Positions 17,147 to 26,008 of a DNA stretch of 64,000 nucleotides are shown here, piece by piece. A program made the position numbers and the translations under genes. The notes beneath the pieces were generated by a model that was not told the origin of the DNA, searched no databases, and saw only the letters and a list, made by a program, of their open reading frames with translations. The stretch spans positions 372,001-436,000 of the forward strand of contig NZ_BOPB01000009.1 in NCBI RefSeq assembly GCF_016863535.1, given 5' to 3'. Position 1 is the stretch's first letter, and each line of letters begins with the position of its first letter. Origin of the DNA: Micromonospora lutea (GTDB lineage: Bacteria; Actinomycetota; Actinomycetes; Mycobacteriales; Micromonosporaceae).

Positions 17147-17347
17147 ATGGCGTGGAGCTGGCGGTACGAGGGCGCGAACGGCGAGTCGGTCGACGGGCCG
17201 GCCGAGTCGTTCGGCAGCCAGGCGGATGCCGAGTCCTGGATCGGTCAGACCTGGCGGGAACTCGCGGCGTCCGGCGTCACCTCGGTCGCGCTCCTGGAAG
17301 ACGATCGGGTGGAGTACCGGATGAGCCTGCTGCCCGCGGCCGAGTGA
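17147..17347 (+). CDS. Conserved hypothetical protein (66 aa)
   Basis: ATG 17147 follows a GAGGGGAG site. The sequence MAWSWRYEGANGESVDGPAE and SQADAESWIGQTWRELAASG looks like a compact alpha/beta fold conserved among actinobacteria. It has no cysteines, transmembrane segment or known motif. Its TGA overlaps the ATG of the M50 protease gene (TGATG), so the two are probably co-translated. Confidence 0.75.
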   Translation: MAWSWRYEGANGESVDGPAESFGSQADAESWIGQTWRELAASGVTSVALLEDDRVEYRMSLLPAAE

Positions 17348-18138
17348 TGACACCCAGGGACCCCGAGCCGTTGGTGCTCGGGGTGCCCCGGGCGGCCTTC
17401 CGACCCAGTCCGGTCTTCCTGGCGCTGGTCGCCCTGCTGGTGACCAGCGCCGTGTTGACCTGGCACGGGATCGGCAACGTCCGGCTCACCGTGTTCGGCT
17501 TCGTCGTCTCCGGCTGGCTGGTCTCGCTCTGCCTGCACGAGTACGCCCACGCCGTGGTGGCGTACCGCAGCGGCGACCGGGGGGTGGCCCACCGTGGCTA
17601 CCTGACCCTGAATCCGCTGAAGTACAGCCACCCGCTGCTGTCCATCGCACTGCCGGTGGCGGTGGTGCTGCTCGGCGGCATCGGCCTGCCCGGTGGCGCC
17701 GTCTGGGTGGACCGACACGTCATTCCCGGGCGGCTACGGCACACTCTGGTCAGCCTCGCCGGACCGGCCACCAACGTGGTGTTCGCACTGGTGCTGGTGG
17801 CGGTGCTGCGGCTCGGTGCGGGCGGCGGCGGGCCGGTCGAGTTCTGGGCGGCGGTGGCCCTCTTGGCCTTCCTCCAGATCACCGCCAGCCTGCTCAACCT
17901 GCTGCCGGTGCCGGGGCTGGACGGCGGGAACATGATCCAGCCGTGGCTGACCCCGCCGTACCGGCGGATGTACGACCTGTTCGCGCCGTACGGGTTCATC
18001 CTGCTCTTCGCGTTGCTGTGGAACCCGACGATCGGCGGCTGGTTCTTCACCGCCGTCTTCGCGATCGGTGACCTGCTCGGCCTGCCCCCGTGGCTGTACG
18101 CGACCGGTCTGGAGCTGATCCGGTTCTGGCGCAGCTGA
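17347..18138 (+). CDS. M50-family site-2 protease-like membrane metallopeptidase
   Basis: 263 residues with about six hydrophobic helices. The zinc motif HEYAHAVVAY (HExxH) is in the second helix, and the third ligand motif LLNLLPVPGLDGGN (NxxPxxxLDGG) follows around residue 185. Such enzymes cut transmembrane proteins inside the membrane; many actinobacterial members have no known substrate. The ATG at 17347 overlaps the stop of the 66-residue protein; an in-frame GTG three bases earlier is the alternative start. It is convergent with the aldo/keto reductase. Confidence 0.9.
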   Translation: MTPRDPEPLVLGVPRAAFRPSPVFLALVALLVTSAVLTWHGIGNVRLTVFGFVVSGWLVSLCLHEYAHAVVAYRSGDRGVAHRGYLTLNPLKYSHPLLSIALPVAVVLLGGIGLPGGAVWVDRHVIPGRLRHTLVSLAGPATNVVFALVLVAVLRLGAGGGGPVEFWAAVALLAFLQITASLLNLLPVPGLDGGNMIQPWLTPPYRRMYDLFAPYGFILLFALLWNPTIGGWFFTAVFAIGDLLGLPPWLYATGLELIRFWRS

Positions 18139-18157
18139 CCGGGGTGGGCAGCGCGTC

Positions 18158-18190
18158 CGCCCGGCCGGCGTGCGGTGCGCCGGCCGGGCG
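18158..18190. terminator. Bidirectional terminator hairpin
   Basis: CGCCCGGCCGGCG (18158-18170) and CGCCGGCCGGGCG (18178-18190) are perfect 13-bp arms around a 7-base loop, placed between the convergent M50 and aldo/keto reductase genes. Confidence 0.75.
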
Positions 18191-18197
18191 AGGCGGG

Positions 18198-19196
18198 TCA
18201 GGGCCGTTGGGCCGGCGACTCGGTACGCGCGGGATCCCGCTCGGTCACCGGCTCGACGATCTCGTCGATCGCCTTGAGCAGGCCGGCGTCGAGCTTCACA
18301 CCGGCCGCCTTGACGTTGTCGTGCACCTGCTCGGGACGGGACGCCCCGATGATGGCCGACGACACGTTGGGGTTCTGCAGCACCCAGGCGATGGCCAGCT
18401 GGGCCATGCTCAGCCCGGCCTGGTCGGCCAGCGGCTTGAGCTGCTGCACCCGGGTCAGCACGTCGTCGGTGAGCCACTTGGCGATGAACCCCGCACCGGA
18501 CTTCTCGTCGGTGGCCCGGGAACCGGAAGGCGGGGGCTGACCGGGCAGGTACTTGCCGGAGAGCACGCCCTGGGCCATCGGAGACCAGACGATCTGCCCG
18601 ATGCCCAGCTCCTCGCTGGTGGGGACGACCTCGCTCTCGATGACCCGCCAGAGCATGGAGTACTGCGGCTGGCTGGACACCAACGGGATGCGCAGCTCGC
18701 GGGCGAGACCGTGCGCCTCGCGGATCTGCGATGCCTTCCACTCGGAGACGCCGATGTAGTGCGCCTTGCCGGAGTGCACGACGTCGGCGAAGGCCTCCAT
18801 CGTCTCCTCCAGCGGGGTGCTGTAGTCGTACCGGTGAGCCTGGTAGAGGTCCACGTAGTCGGTACGCAGCCGGCGCAGCGATCCGTTGATCGACTCCATG
18901 ATGTGCTTGCGGGACAGGCCCCGGTCGTTGCGGCCCGGCCCGGTGGGCCAGTACACCTTGGTGAAGATCTCCAGACCCTCGCGCCGCTCCTGCTGAAGCG
19001 CCCGCCCGAGGACGTCCTCGGCGCGGGTGCCGGCGTAGGTGTCGGCGGTGTCGAAGGTGGTGATGCCGGCGTCGAGAGCGGCTCGCACGCAGGCGAACGC
19101 CGCTTCCTCCTCGACCTGCGAACCGTGGGTGATCCAGTTGCCGTACGAGATCTCACTGACCATGAGGCCGGAACGGCCCAGGTGTCGGAATTCCAT
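18198..19196 (-). CDS. Aldo/keto reductase (voltage-gated K channel beta-subunit-like)
   Basis: 332-residue NADPH-dependent oxidoreductase of the AKR superfamily. MEFRHLGRSGLMVSEISYGNW, FDTADTYAGTRAEDVLG, the catalytic Lys in FTKVYWPTG and His in YQAHRYDYSTPLEET give the Asp-Tyr-Lys-His tetrad. The C-terminal cofactor site is SSAIIGASRPEQVHDN. It resembles the YghZ/Kv-beta group (AKR6/AKR14), which reduce aldehydes. It stands alone, and the physiological substrate cannot be told from sequence. Confidence 0.92.
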   Translation of the reverse strand: MEFRHLGRSGLMVSEISYGNWITHGSQVEEEAAFACVRAALDAGITTFDTADTYAGTRAEDVLGRALQQERREGLEIFTKVYWPTGPGRNDRGLSRKHIMESINGSLRRLRTDYVDLYQAHRYDYSTPLEETMEAFADVVHSGKAHYIGVSEWKASQIREAHGLARELRIPLVSSQPQYSMLWRVIESEVVPTSEELGIGQIVWSPMAQGVLSGKYLPGQPPPSGSRATDEKSGAGFIAKWLTDDVLTRVQQLKPLADQAGLSMAQLAIAWVLQNPNVSSAIIGASRPEQVHDNVKAAGVKLDAGLLKAIDEIVEPVTERDPARTESPAQRP

Positions 19197-19233
19197 GCCT
19201 CGACCCTAACCGGCGCTGGTGAACTGGCTGGCC

Positions 19234-22200
19234 TCAGAGCACCGGGTTGGCGTCGGCGAGCAGCCCGTCGATCTCGGCGACGACCGCGCTCGGATGGTGG
19301 AACATCGGGTCGATCAGCGACTCGCCGCGTCGGTCCAGCGCACCCCAGTTCCCGGCGCTGTTGGTGGCCAGGAAGGCGACCGGGTGGATCAACAAGGCCG
19401 GGTGCGCGGGCGCGACGATCACCTGCCCGGCACGGTCCACCACACCCTTGCGGCCAGCCAGGTCCACCACGGCCAACCCCTCCTCGGTGAACCCGTCGAT
19501 GTAGTGGCCGTCGGCGAGGGCGGTGTGGAAGCCGTGGTAGCGGGTGGGCACCACGATCTGTCCGGTGCGGTCGACCGCACCCCAGCCCTCCCGGCGTACC
19601 ACCGCCACGCCCTTGTGGAAGGGCCGGACGTCGGCGAAACCCGGCGGCACCGCCACCTCGCCGCTCGTGTCGACGGCGTGCCAACCGCTCTCGTCCCGCA
19701 CCACCCAGGCCAGACCGTCGGAGAACGGTCGGGCTGCCAGGTAGTTCGGCCCGAGCACCGTCTCACCGGCCAGGTTGATCAACGACCATCGGCCGGTCGG
19801 CGATTCGCGTACCCAGGCCAGGCCCTCCCGGAAGGGCTGCGCCTCGGCGTACCGGGAGGGGACCACCATGTCGCCCTCGGCGTCCGCGTAGCCCCACAGG
19901 CCCTGGCCGCCGTCGCGTGTCGGCACCGGCGCCCGGTCACGCTCCAGCACCTCTTCCCAACCGCGTGGGTACGGCCCGAAGCCGCTCTCCTCGGCTCGGG
20001 CGGCGATCGCGTCGAGGCCGATCCGGACCCGGGCCAGCAACTCGGCGTCCTGCTCGCCCCGCAGGTCGAGGGCCCGCTCGAAGTGATGGCAGGCCTCGAT
20101 CAGCCGACCCTGGTCGTAGCAGCAGCGGGCGGAGTGTTCGTGCAGTGCGGCGCGTAGCCGGTCGGGTAGTTCGATGGAGTTGGCCTCCGCGAAGAGCCGG
20201 TCGGCCTCGGCGAACTCGCCGCGCCAGCGCAGCACGTGGGCCAGTCGGGCCTGAGCGAGCGCGGCGCGGCGCAGTTCGCCGGTCGCCTCGGCGTAGGTGA
20301 GCGCCATCCGACCGTCGGCCAGCGCGTCGTCCAGGTCGTCGAGCATCCGTGAGGCCACCGCGCGCAGGCTCAGCAGCCGGGCCCGGGAGCGGTTGTCCAG
20401 AGCGGTGGCGAGTTTCTCGGTGAGCCGTTCCCGGATCTCCCGCAGTTCCTCCGGGTCGTCCGCCAGTTCCCGCAGGGTCACCGGGTCGAGACGCCAGCGG
20501 AAGCTCGCCAGCATCTGCTCAGGATCGGCCGGCGATTCGGGTACGTCCTCGCCGTCGTCCGCGTCTCCGGTCGCCTGCTCGCCGTCGTCCGCCGGCTCGG
20601 ACGAGGACGATGCGGTCGGCACGGCGTCGACCGGGTCGGCGTCCGCACCGGGTGTCACCTCGTCGTCGACGTCAGCGGGCCCGGCGCTGCGCGGACGCTC
20701 GGCGGGCTCTCCGGTTCCGGGCTGCGGGAGGTGACCGACGGTCGGGGCCGGATCGTCCGACGGCGTGGTGTCATCCGGCGGCGTGGAACTCGTCGGTGCG
20801 GAGACCGGCGGTGCGGACACCGGCGGTGCGGACACCGGCGGTGCGGAGACCGGCGGTGCGGACACCGGCACGGCGGAGACCGGTGCGCCGAGGTCCGGCT
20901 CGCCAGGAGGTACGGCGACCGGCGGTGCCGAGACCGGCGACGCGGGGCCCGGCGACGCTGAGACGGGCGGTGCGAAGTCCGGCGGCGCCGAGACGGGTGA
21001 CGCGGTGACCGACGGTCCGTACGCCGGGGGCGCGGAGACGGGCGGCGTCGAGGCTGGTGGTGCGGAGACGGGAGATGCCGAGGCGGGCCGATCGGCCGGT
21101 CCGAACCAGCCCTGCGAGCCCTCGGACGCTGGCCGGGCGGGCGGGGGAGCGGACGGCTCGGGCGGTGGGGGGACGTACCGGCGAGGCTGGCGGGCCGCCG
21201 GTGTGGCCGGCACCTCCGGGGCGTCGCCGATCCGGTCGGGTCGCGCCACCGGCGGCGGACCGAGCGGTGCCGCGTCGGCGTCGGCCGGCTCGGGCCTCCG
21301 CCCCGACGGCGCGGGGACGGATGGCGGACCGGGCGGCGCGGAGACCGGCCCATGGGCGGGGGGTGCGGAGACCGGCCCATGGGCGGGGGGTGCGGAGACC
21401 GGCGGTCGGGTGGGTGGAGCGGAGACGGGTCGGTGGACAGGTGGCGCGGAGACCGGCGGCTGGGCGGGTGGTGCCGAGACCGGTCGGGTAGGGGGCGGTG
21501 CGACGGGGGACGCAGCGGCCACCGAGGGCATCGGCGTTGGTGGTGGCGAGGCGACGACCGGCTGGTCGTGCAGGGGAGCCGGGCGGACCTGATGCTCGTG
21601 CAGCGGCGCGGGACGTACCTCATGCTGATGCAGTGGTGCTGGTCGGACCGTGTCACCGGTCGGTGCCCGATCGGCACCGGAGGCGACCGCGGGCTGGTCC
21701 TGGCCGGGGAGGTCGGGCCGGTGCCGGTCGGGACGCCCGGTCGGGTCACGATCCTGGCCGGGCTGGCGGATGTCGTTCCGGTCTCCCGCAGTGGTCGAGG
21801 GACGGATCCGATGCGGGGGGCCGACCTCCGGTTGGTGACGCTGCGGTGCGGGGGAGACCGGTCGGGCCCGTCCGGCCGCGGGGGAGACCGGCCGGTCCTG
21901 TTCCGGAGCGGGTGAGACGGGATGGTCCGGCACCACCGACAGATGACGGCGACGCGAGTCCGGGTCAGGTGCCGCGGAAACGGGCCGGTCGGCGTCGGGC
22001 AACGCGGCGGCCGGCCGGTCGTCGAACCGCTGCGGGCCGGGACGGTCCGGCACTCCACCCGGTCGTCGGTCGGCATCCTGCTCCCGCGCGGCCGGCCGCT
22101 GATACTCGCGATGATCCCGTCCGCTGCTCGGCCGCAGCGGTCCGGGCGCGGGCCAGGGCAGGTCGCCGCGCGGGGGAGCGTCGTACGCCTGCTGGTCCGG

Positions 22201-23286
22201 CATTGACGGCTCTGGACGACCTCGCCGAGGGGTCCGATCCGGCCGGGCCCATTCGTCGGACGCGCGGACCGGTTCGTCGTCGACGAATCCGTCCGGGTAC
22301 GGCGCGGCGTCCGGGTCGCCGCCGCCGACGAAGTCGCTGCGGTAACCGTCCACCATCGGACCATCGGTGCGCGGCGGATGCCCAGGGTGGTGACTCCACT
22401 GGTATCGAGGTCGTGGTGAGGCGTCCTCAGGTGTTCGACGGTCGGCGTCCTCGACCGGGCGTCGTGCGGCGGCGGGCCGACGTGCCTCCCCGTCGGACTC
22501 CGCTACCCAGCCGGGTTCCGCCCTTGCGGCCGGGGACACCGGCGCACCACGCCAATGATCGTCGCGTCCACTCGGCTCGACGTGGCGCGGCCGGTCGGTA
22601 CGCGGGTCGGGTTCACGCTGGCTCCGCCGCTCGGGCTCGGGTCGCGGATACCGGTTGCCACGGCGGTCCGGGTCACGTCGTTCAGGTTCCCGCCGGGCGT
22701 ACCGCTCCGGGTCGCGTCGCGCGTACCGGTCGGGTTCGCGCTGGTCACGGGGGCGGTCCGGGTCGCGGCGGTCCGGGTCACGCTGATCGCGGCGGTCGAC
22801 GTACCGGTCCGGGTCGCGCTGGTCGCGGTGTGCTGGCGCGCCTGGTCCGGCGGCCTGTGGTCCGAATTCCGACCAGATGACCCCGTCGCGACCCCGGGCG
22901 GACTCGCCGTACGCCGAGCGTCGTCCCTCGGGCCGCGACTGCTCCGGTCGGGAACCGGGCGGCACCGACCGGTCGTACGGCCGCGAGCCGTTCGGGCCGT
23001 CGACGGGTCGCCGGTCGGGGACCTCGTGCCGGCCCGGCCAGCCATCCGGCTCGTCGTCCCAGGACCGACCGGTGTACGTGCCGTCGGGCCGGGTTGGCGC
23101 GAGCGGCGGCACCTCGGCACGGCCGACGGCGCTGGCGCGGCCTCGTGCCGGAGGCGGCTGGTGCTCGGCCCCGATATCACCGGGATAACGCTGGCCAGGG
23201 AACTGCGGCTGCCACTCGCTCGTCGGCTCGACGACCCAGCGAGGCTCGGCGGGATCGTGCCACCGGTCGGCGTAACCGCGACTCAT
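19234..23286 (-). CDS. Large repeat-rich protein with TPR-like region and C-terminal WG repeats
   Basis: 1350 residues from ATG 23286 (MSRGYADRWHDPAEPRWVVE). Residues 1 to about 880 are disordered and highly charged or Pro-rich: runs of RDPDRY/RDQRDPDR-type repeats, then many PPVSAPP units. Around 880-1110 come helical repeats resembling TPRs (LATALDNRSRARLLSLRAVA, ALAQARLAHVLRWRGEFAEA). The last 240 residues hold about six WG repeats of the pattern WGYADAEGDMVVPSRYAEAQ. No signal peptide or membrane helix is seen. WG proteins usually act as interaction platforms, but no function is assigned here. The gene is monocistronic with a 440-bp upstream gap. Confidence 0.88.
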   Translation of the reverse strand: MSRGYADRWHDPAEPRWVVEPTSEWQPQFPGQRYPGDIGAEHQPPPARGRASAVGRAEVPPLAPTRPDGTYTGRSWDDEPDGWPGRHEVPDRRPVDGPNGSRPYDRSVPPGSRPEQSRPEGRRSAYGESARGRDGVIWSEFGPQAAGPGAPAHRDQRDPDRYVDRRDQRDPDRRDPDRPRDQREPDRYARRDPERYARREPERRDPDRRGNRYPRPEPERRSQREPDPRTDRPRHVEPSGRDDHWRGAPVSPAARAEPGWVAESDGEARRPAAARRPVEDADRRTPEDASPRPRYQWSHHPGHPPRTDGPMVDGYRSDFVGGGDPDAAPYPDGFVDDEPVRASDEWARPDRTPRRGRPEPSMPDQQAYDAPPRGDLPWPAPGPLRPSSGRDHREYQRPAAREQDADRRPGGVPDRPGPQRFDDRPAAALPDADRPVSAAPDPDSRRRHLSVVPDHPVSPAPEQDRPVSPAAGRARPVSPAPQRHQPEVGPPHRIRPSTTAGDRNDIRQPGQDRDPTGRPDRHRPDLPGQDQPAVASGADRAPTGDTVRPAPLHQHEVRPAPLHEHQVRPAPLHDQPVVASPPPTPMPSVAAASPVAPPPTRPVSAPPAQPPVSAPPVHRPVSAPPTRPPVSAPPAHGPVSAPPAHGPVSAPPGPPSVPAPSGRRPEPADADAAPLGPPPVARPDRIGDAPEVPATPAARQPRRYVPPPPEPSAPPPARPASEGSQGWFGPADRPASASPVSAPPASTPPVSAPPAYGPSVTASPVSAPPDFAPPVSASPGPASPVSAPPVAVPPGEPDLGAPVSAVPVSAPPVSAPPVSAPPVSAPPVSAPTSSTPPDDTTPSDDPAPTVGHLPQPGTGEPAERPRSAGPADVDDEVTPGADADPVDAVPTASSSSEPADDGEQATGDADDGEDVPESPADPEQMLASFRWRLDPVTLRELADDPEELREIRERLTEKLATALDNRSRARLLSLRAVASRMLDDLDDALADGRMALTYAEATGELRRAALAQARLAHVLRWRGEFAEADRLFAEANSIELPDRLRAALHEHSARCCYDQGRLIEACHHFERALDLRGEQDAELLARVRIGLDAIAARAEESGFGPYPRGWEEVLERDRAPVPTRDGGQGLWGYADAEGDMVVPSRYAEAQPFREGLAWVRESPTGRWSLINLAGETVLGPNYLAARPFSDGLAWVVRDESGWHAVDTSGEVAVPPGFADVRPFHKGVAVVRREGWGAVDRTGQIVVPTRYHGFHTALADGHYIDGFTEEGLAVVDLAGRKGVVDRAGQVIVAPAHPALLIHPVAFLATNSAGNWGALDRRGESLIDPMFHHPSAVVAEIDGLLADANPVL
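20795..21500. repeat. Degenerate tandem repeat encoding PVSAPP units
   Basis: Irregular 15-24 bp units built on GGCGGTGCGGAGACC recur through this stretch of the WG-repeat gene, with near-exact copies at 20795-20880 and a GCCCATGGGCGGGGGGTGCG unit duplicated near 21345-21390. They encode the Pro-Val-Ser-Ala-Pro-Pro repeats. Confidence 0.8.
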
Positions 23287-23728
23287 CCGCCGGACCTGTC
23301 GTTGGGGCCGGGACGTCGCCGGGAGGTGGCGCGGGCCGCGACACGCGGAGCTTGAGCCTGTCCTGCGCAACAGCAACGGTCGGACCTGCCGGTTTGGCCC
23401 GTGCCGTAGCCCAGGGCCGGCGTCCGCTCGCTCACGGTCGCGCCCCGGTGGTCGGCTCGCGTCCGCTCGCTCACGGCGATGTCACCTCGTCGGAAATGGT
23501 CGCGCTGGGCACCCCCGGAGGCCGGCAAAACTGCTCGTCCGGGCACCGAATGGCTGCGCATGGAGGGTAGCGGCGCAGGCTCGGTCACCGCCACTACGGC
23601 ACCCTCGTCGACCCAAACGTTATCCTATTGATCCGGACATTTATCCCTATGCCGGTATCGGACTTCCGACCATGCCGCACCCACCGTCAGCCATTCGTCG
23701 CCGGGAGCCGAGGTGCCCTGAGTCGCGG
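23287..23728. other. Intergenic gap with an 18-bp direct repeat and an AT-rich patch
   Basis: No gene is supported here. GCGTCCGCTCGCTCACGG occurs at 23420-23437 and again at 23459-23476. An AT-rich patch at about 23615-23655, unusual for this DNA, could hold the promoter of the minus-strand WG-repeat gene (TAGGAT on that strand), which would give a leader of some 330 bases. Confidence 0.5.
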
Positions 23729-24331
23729 TCAGACCTGGTCGCCGATGGCGACCCGTGGCTCCGGCGTACGCAGCTTGCGGAAGGTGATCGACCGCATGAT
23801 CGCGTAGACGTAGAGCGAACCCATCCGCTGGGTGGACCTCGGGAACCGCTCGCGGACCAGCTTCTTGATCCGGCGGGAGATGAGGATCGAGTCGACCACC
23901 ACACCCAGGGCCAGTGCGCCCCAGAGCAGGTTGGAAGCCAACCGGATCACCGGCGGCATCGCCTGGTTCGAGCCGATCAGCACCACCAGGGCACCACCGA
24001 AGAACCAGGTGCCGACGGTACGCCGGGAGTCGACCACGTTACGTGCCAGCAGCCGCTCCGGACCTCGGTCGCGGGGACCGCCCTCACGTCGGAACTCCGC
24101 AGCCGCCTCGGCGCGACGTTGCCGGCGCAGCGCCTTCGACTCGTCCTTGCTCAGCGGCTTCCCGGCTCCGGCGGGTCGGCGACCGGTGACGGGTCGCTTC
24201 GGCGTCTCCCGACCCTTGCCCGGGGTGTAGGCACGGGACCGGGTCGCCTCAGCCTCCTCCTCCGCTGGCGTCAGCGGATCGGTGGTGGGTTCGGCGAGGT
24301 CGGCGGACTTGCGACGAAACAGCGACGGCAC
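23729..24331 (-). CDS. DUF3043-family membrane protein
   Basis: 200 residues from GTG 24331 (VPSLFRRKSADLAEP). A long basic cytoplasmic N-terminus (about 1-90, with KPLSKDESKALRRQRRAEA) precedes two transmembrane helices (VGTWFFGGALVVLIGSN and NLLWGALALGVVVDSILI) and a basic C-terminus. This is the DUF3043 pattern of small actinobacterial membrane proteins with no known role. M. tuberculosis Rv2206, as I recall it, occupies the matching position between the glycerate-kinase and cob genes. Transcribed alone. Confidence 0.82.
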   Translation of the reverse strand: MPSLFRRKSADLAEPTTDPLTPAEEEAEATRSRAYTPGKGRETPKRPVTGRRPAGAGKPLSKDESKALRRQRRAEAAAEFRREGGPRDRGPERLLARNVVDSRRTVGTWFFGGALVVLIGSNQAMPPVIRLASNLLWGALALGVVVDSILISRRIKKLVRERFPRSTQRMGSLYVYAIMRSITFRKLRTPEPRVAIGDQV

Positions 24332-24422
24332 GCGGCAAGGGTAGCCAACGCCGCGCGCCCGGTGCACATCGCGGTGCAGCGAACGCGCGGCGGGCGGTTC
24401 GGCCCGACGTCGCCCGGTCGCG

Positions 24423-25778
24423 CTAAGGCCGTTCGACCTGCGCGCCCAGATCGGCGAGTTTGGCTTCGAAGTCCTCGTAGCCCCGGTTGATCAGGTCCAC
24501 GCCGTAGACCCGGGAGGTGCCTTCGGCCGCCAGCGCGGCGATGAGGTGGCTGAAGCCCGCCCGCAGGTCGGGAATGACCAGGTCGGCGGCGTGCAGCTTG
24601 CTCGGCCCGGCGATCACTGCGGAGTGTTTGAAGTTGCGCCGGCCGAAGCGGCACGGGGTGCCACCCAGGCAGTCCCGGTAGACCTGGATGTTCGCGCCCA
24701 TCGAGTTCAGCGCCTCGGTGTAGCCGAGTCGCTGCTCGTAGACCGTCTCGTGGACGATGGACAGGCCGCGCGCCTGGGTCAGGGCCACCACCAGCGGCTG
24801 CTGCCAGTCGGTCATGAAGCCCGGGTGCACGTCGGTCTCCAGCGCGGTGGCCTGAAGTTCGCCGCCCGGGTGCCAGAAGCGGATGCCACCCTCCTGACCG
24901 GGCTGTCCCGGTCGTGGCGGACGGGTGTCGGTCACCTCGTACTCGCCGCCGACCGAACGGAAGACGTTCAGGAAGGTCATCATGTCGGCCTGTTCCGCGC
25001 CGAGCACCTCGACGTGCCCCCGAGTGGCCAGTGCCGCCGCGGCCCAGCTCGCCGCCTCGATCCGGTCCGGGATCGGCCGGTGGGTGTAACCGTGCAGTTT
25101 CGGTACGCCCTGGATCTCGATCACGCGGTCGGTGTGCACTTTGATGATCGCGCCCATCTTCTGCAGGATGCAGATCAGGTCGATGATCTCCGGCTCCACG
25201 GCCGCGTTGCGCAGCTCGGTGACGCCCTCGGCCATCACCGCGGTCAGCAGCACCTGCTCGGTCGCGCCGACACTGGGGTAGGGCAGCGCGAACTTGGTGC
25301 CGTGCAGCCCGTTCGGCGCGGACAGGTGCAGCCCTTCGGGGGTCTTCTCGACGGTCGCGCCGAACTCCCGCAGCGCCTGCAGGTGGAAGTCGATCGGCCG
25401 GGGCCCGATGTGGCAGCCGCCGAGGTCCGGTATGAAGGCGTGGCCGAGCCGGTGCAGCAGCGGACCGCAGAACAGGATCGGGATCCGGCTGGAGCCGGCG
25501 TGCACGTTGATCTGGTCGGTGCTGGCGCTCTCCACGTTGGCCGGGTCGAAGACCAGCTCGCCGTCCTCGTCGCCGTCGGTGACCTTGACGCCGTGCAGCC
25601 CGAGCAGACCCCGGACCACCTCGACATCCCGGATCTTCGGTACGTCGAACAGCCGGCTCGGGCTGTCGCCCAGCAGCGCGGCGACCATTGCCTTGGAAAC
25701 CAGGTTCTTCGCACCGCGCACACGGATCCGCCCTTGCAGCGGCGTGCCTCCGTGTACGACCAGGATGTCGTCGGTCAA
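24423..25778 (-). CDS. murA: UDP-N-acetylglucosamine 1-carboxyvinyltransferase (MurA-type)
   Basis: 451 residues if started at TTG 25778, which sits 5 bases after GGAGG and gives LTDDILVVHGGTPLQG, the expected distance before RGAKN; the frame stays open to 25898 but upstream codons lack a ribosome site. Lys24-Asn25 (GAKN) and the loop Cys122 (LGGCHIGPRP), which binds phosphoenolpyruvate and is the fosfomycin target in the family, are present. GAKNLVSKAM instead of the usual GAKNAALPI, and an insertion around TDTRPPRPGQPGQEGG, mark it as a divergent second type of MurA. It would start peptidoglycan precursor synthesis, or act in a related enolpyruvyl transfer. Confidence 0.88.
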   Translation of the reverse strand: MTDDILVVHGGTPLQGRIRVRGAKNLVSKAMVAALLGDSPSRLFDVPKIRDVEVVRGLLGLHGVKVTDGDEDGELVFDPANVESASTDQINVHAGSSRIPILFCGPLLHRLGHAFIPDLGGCHIGPRPIDFHLQALREFGATVEKTPEGLHLSAPNGLHGTKFALPYPSVGATEQVLLTAVMAEGVTELRNAAVEPEIIDLICILQKMGAIIKVHTDRVIEIQGVPKLHGYTHRPIPDRIEAASWAAAALATRGHVEVLGAEQADMMTFLNVFRSVGGEYEVTDTRPPRPGQPGQEGGIRFWHPGGELQATALETDVHPGFMTDWQQPLVVALTQARGLSIVHETVYEQRLGYTEALNSMGANIQVYRDCLGGTPCRFGRRNFKHSAVIAGPSKLHAADLVIPDLRAGFSHLIAALAAEGTSRVYGVDLINRGYEDFEAKLADLGAQVERP

Positions 25779-25975
25779 CGCAACCTCCAGCGCGTGCGTG
25801 CTGCCGTTTCGATGGATGGACACGACCGGTTCGCTTACCCGGGGTACGGTCGCGCCCAAACGCCCGCGCCCGCGTGTGTCGTCGTCGCCCGGCAGCATAG
25901 CCCTCCGTGATGAGAATGGATCGGGTCACACCGCTTTGGAGGGCATTTATCGGTGATCCGGCACTTTCGTGTACA

Positions 25976-26002
25976 CCGGGCGTCACAGAGGGTGATGCCC
26001 GG
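25976..26002. terminator. Hairpin downstream of nadA
   Basis: CCGGGCGTCAC (25976-25986) pairs with GTGATGCCCGG (25992-26002) with one G-T wobble and a 5-base loop, 6 bases beyond the nadA stop on the minus strand. Confidence 0.6.
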
Positions 26003-26008
26003 GGTGGG

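Noticed and set aside
20795..21500. CRISPR-like array of short repeats
   Set aside because: Units are irregular, contiguous, in frame and encode Pro/Ser/Ala repeats of a protein; no unique spacers.
20655..22364. 569-codon frame on the same strand inside the WG-repeat gene, and several plus-strand frames there
   Set aside because: Arg/Ser/Pro-rich translations produced by the repetitive DNA in other frames.
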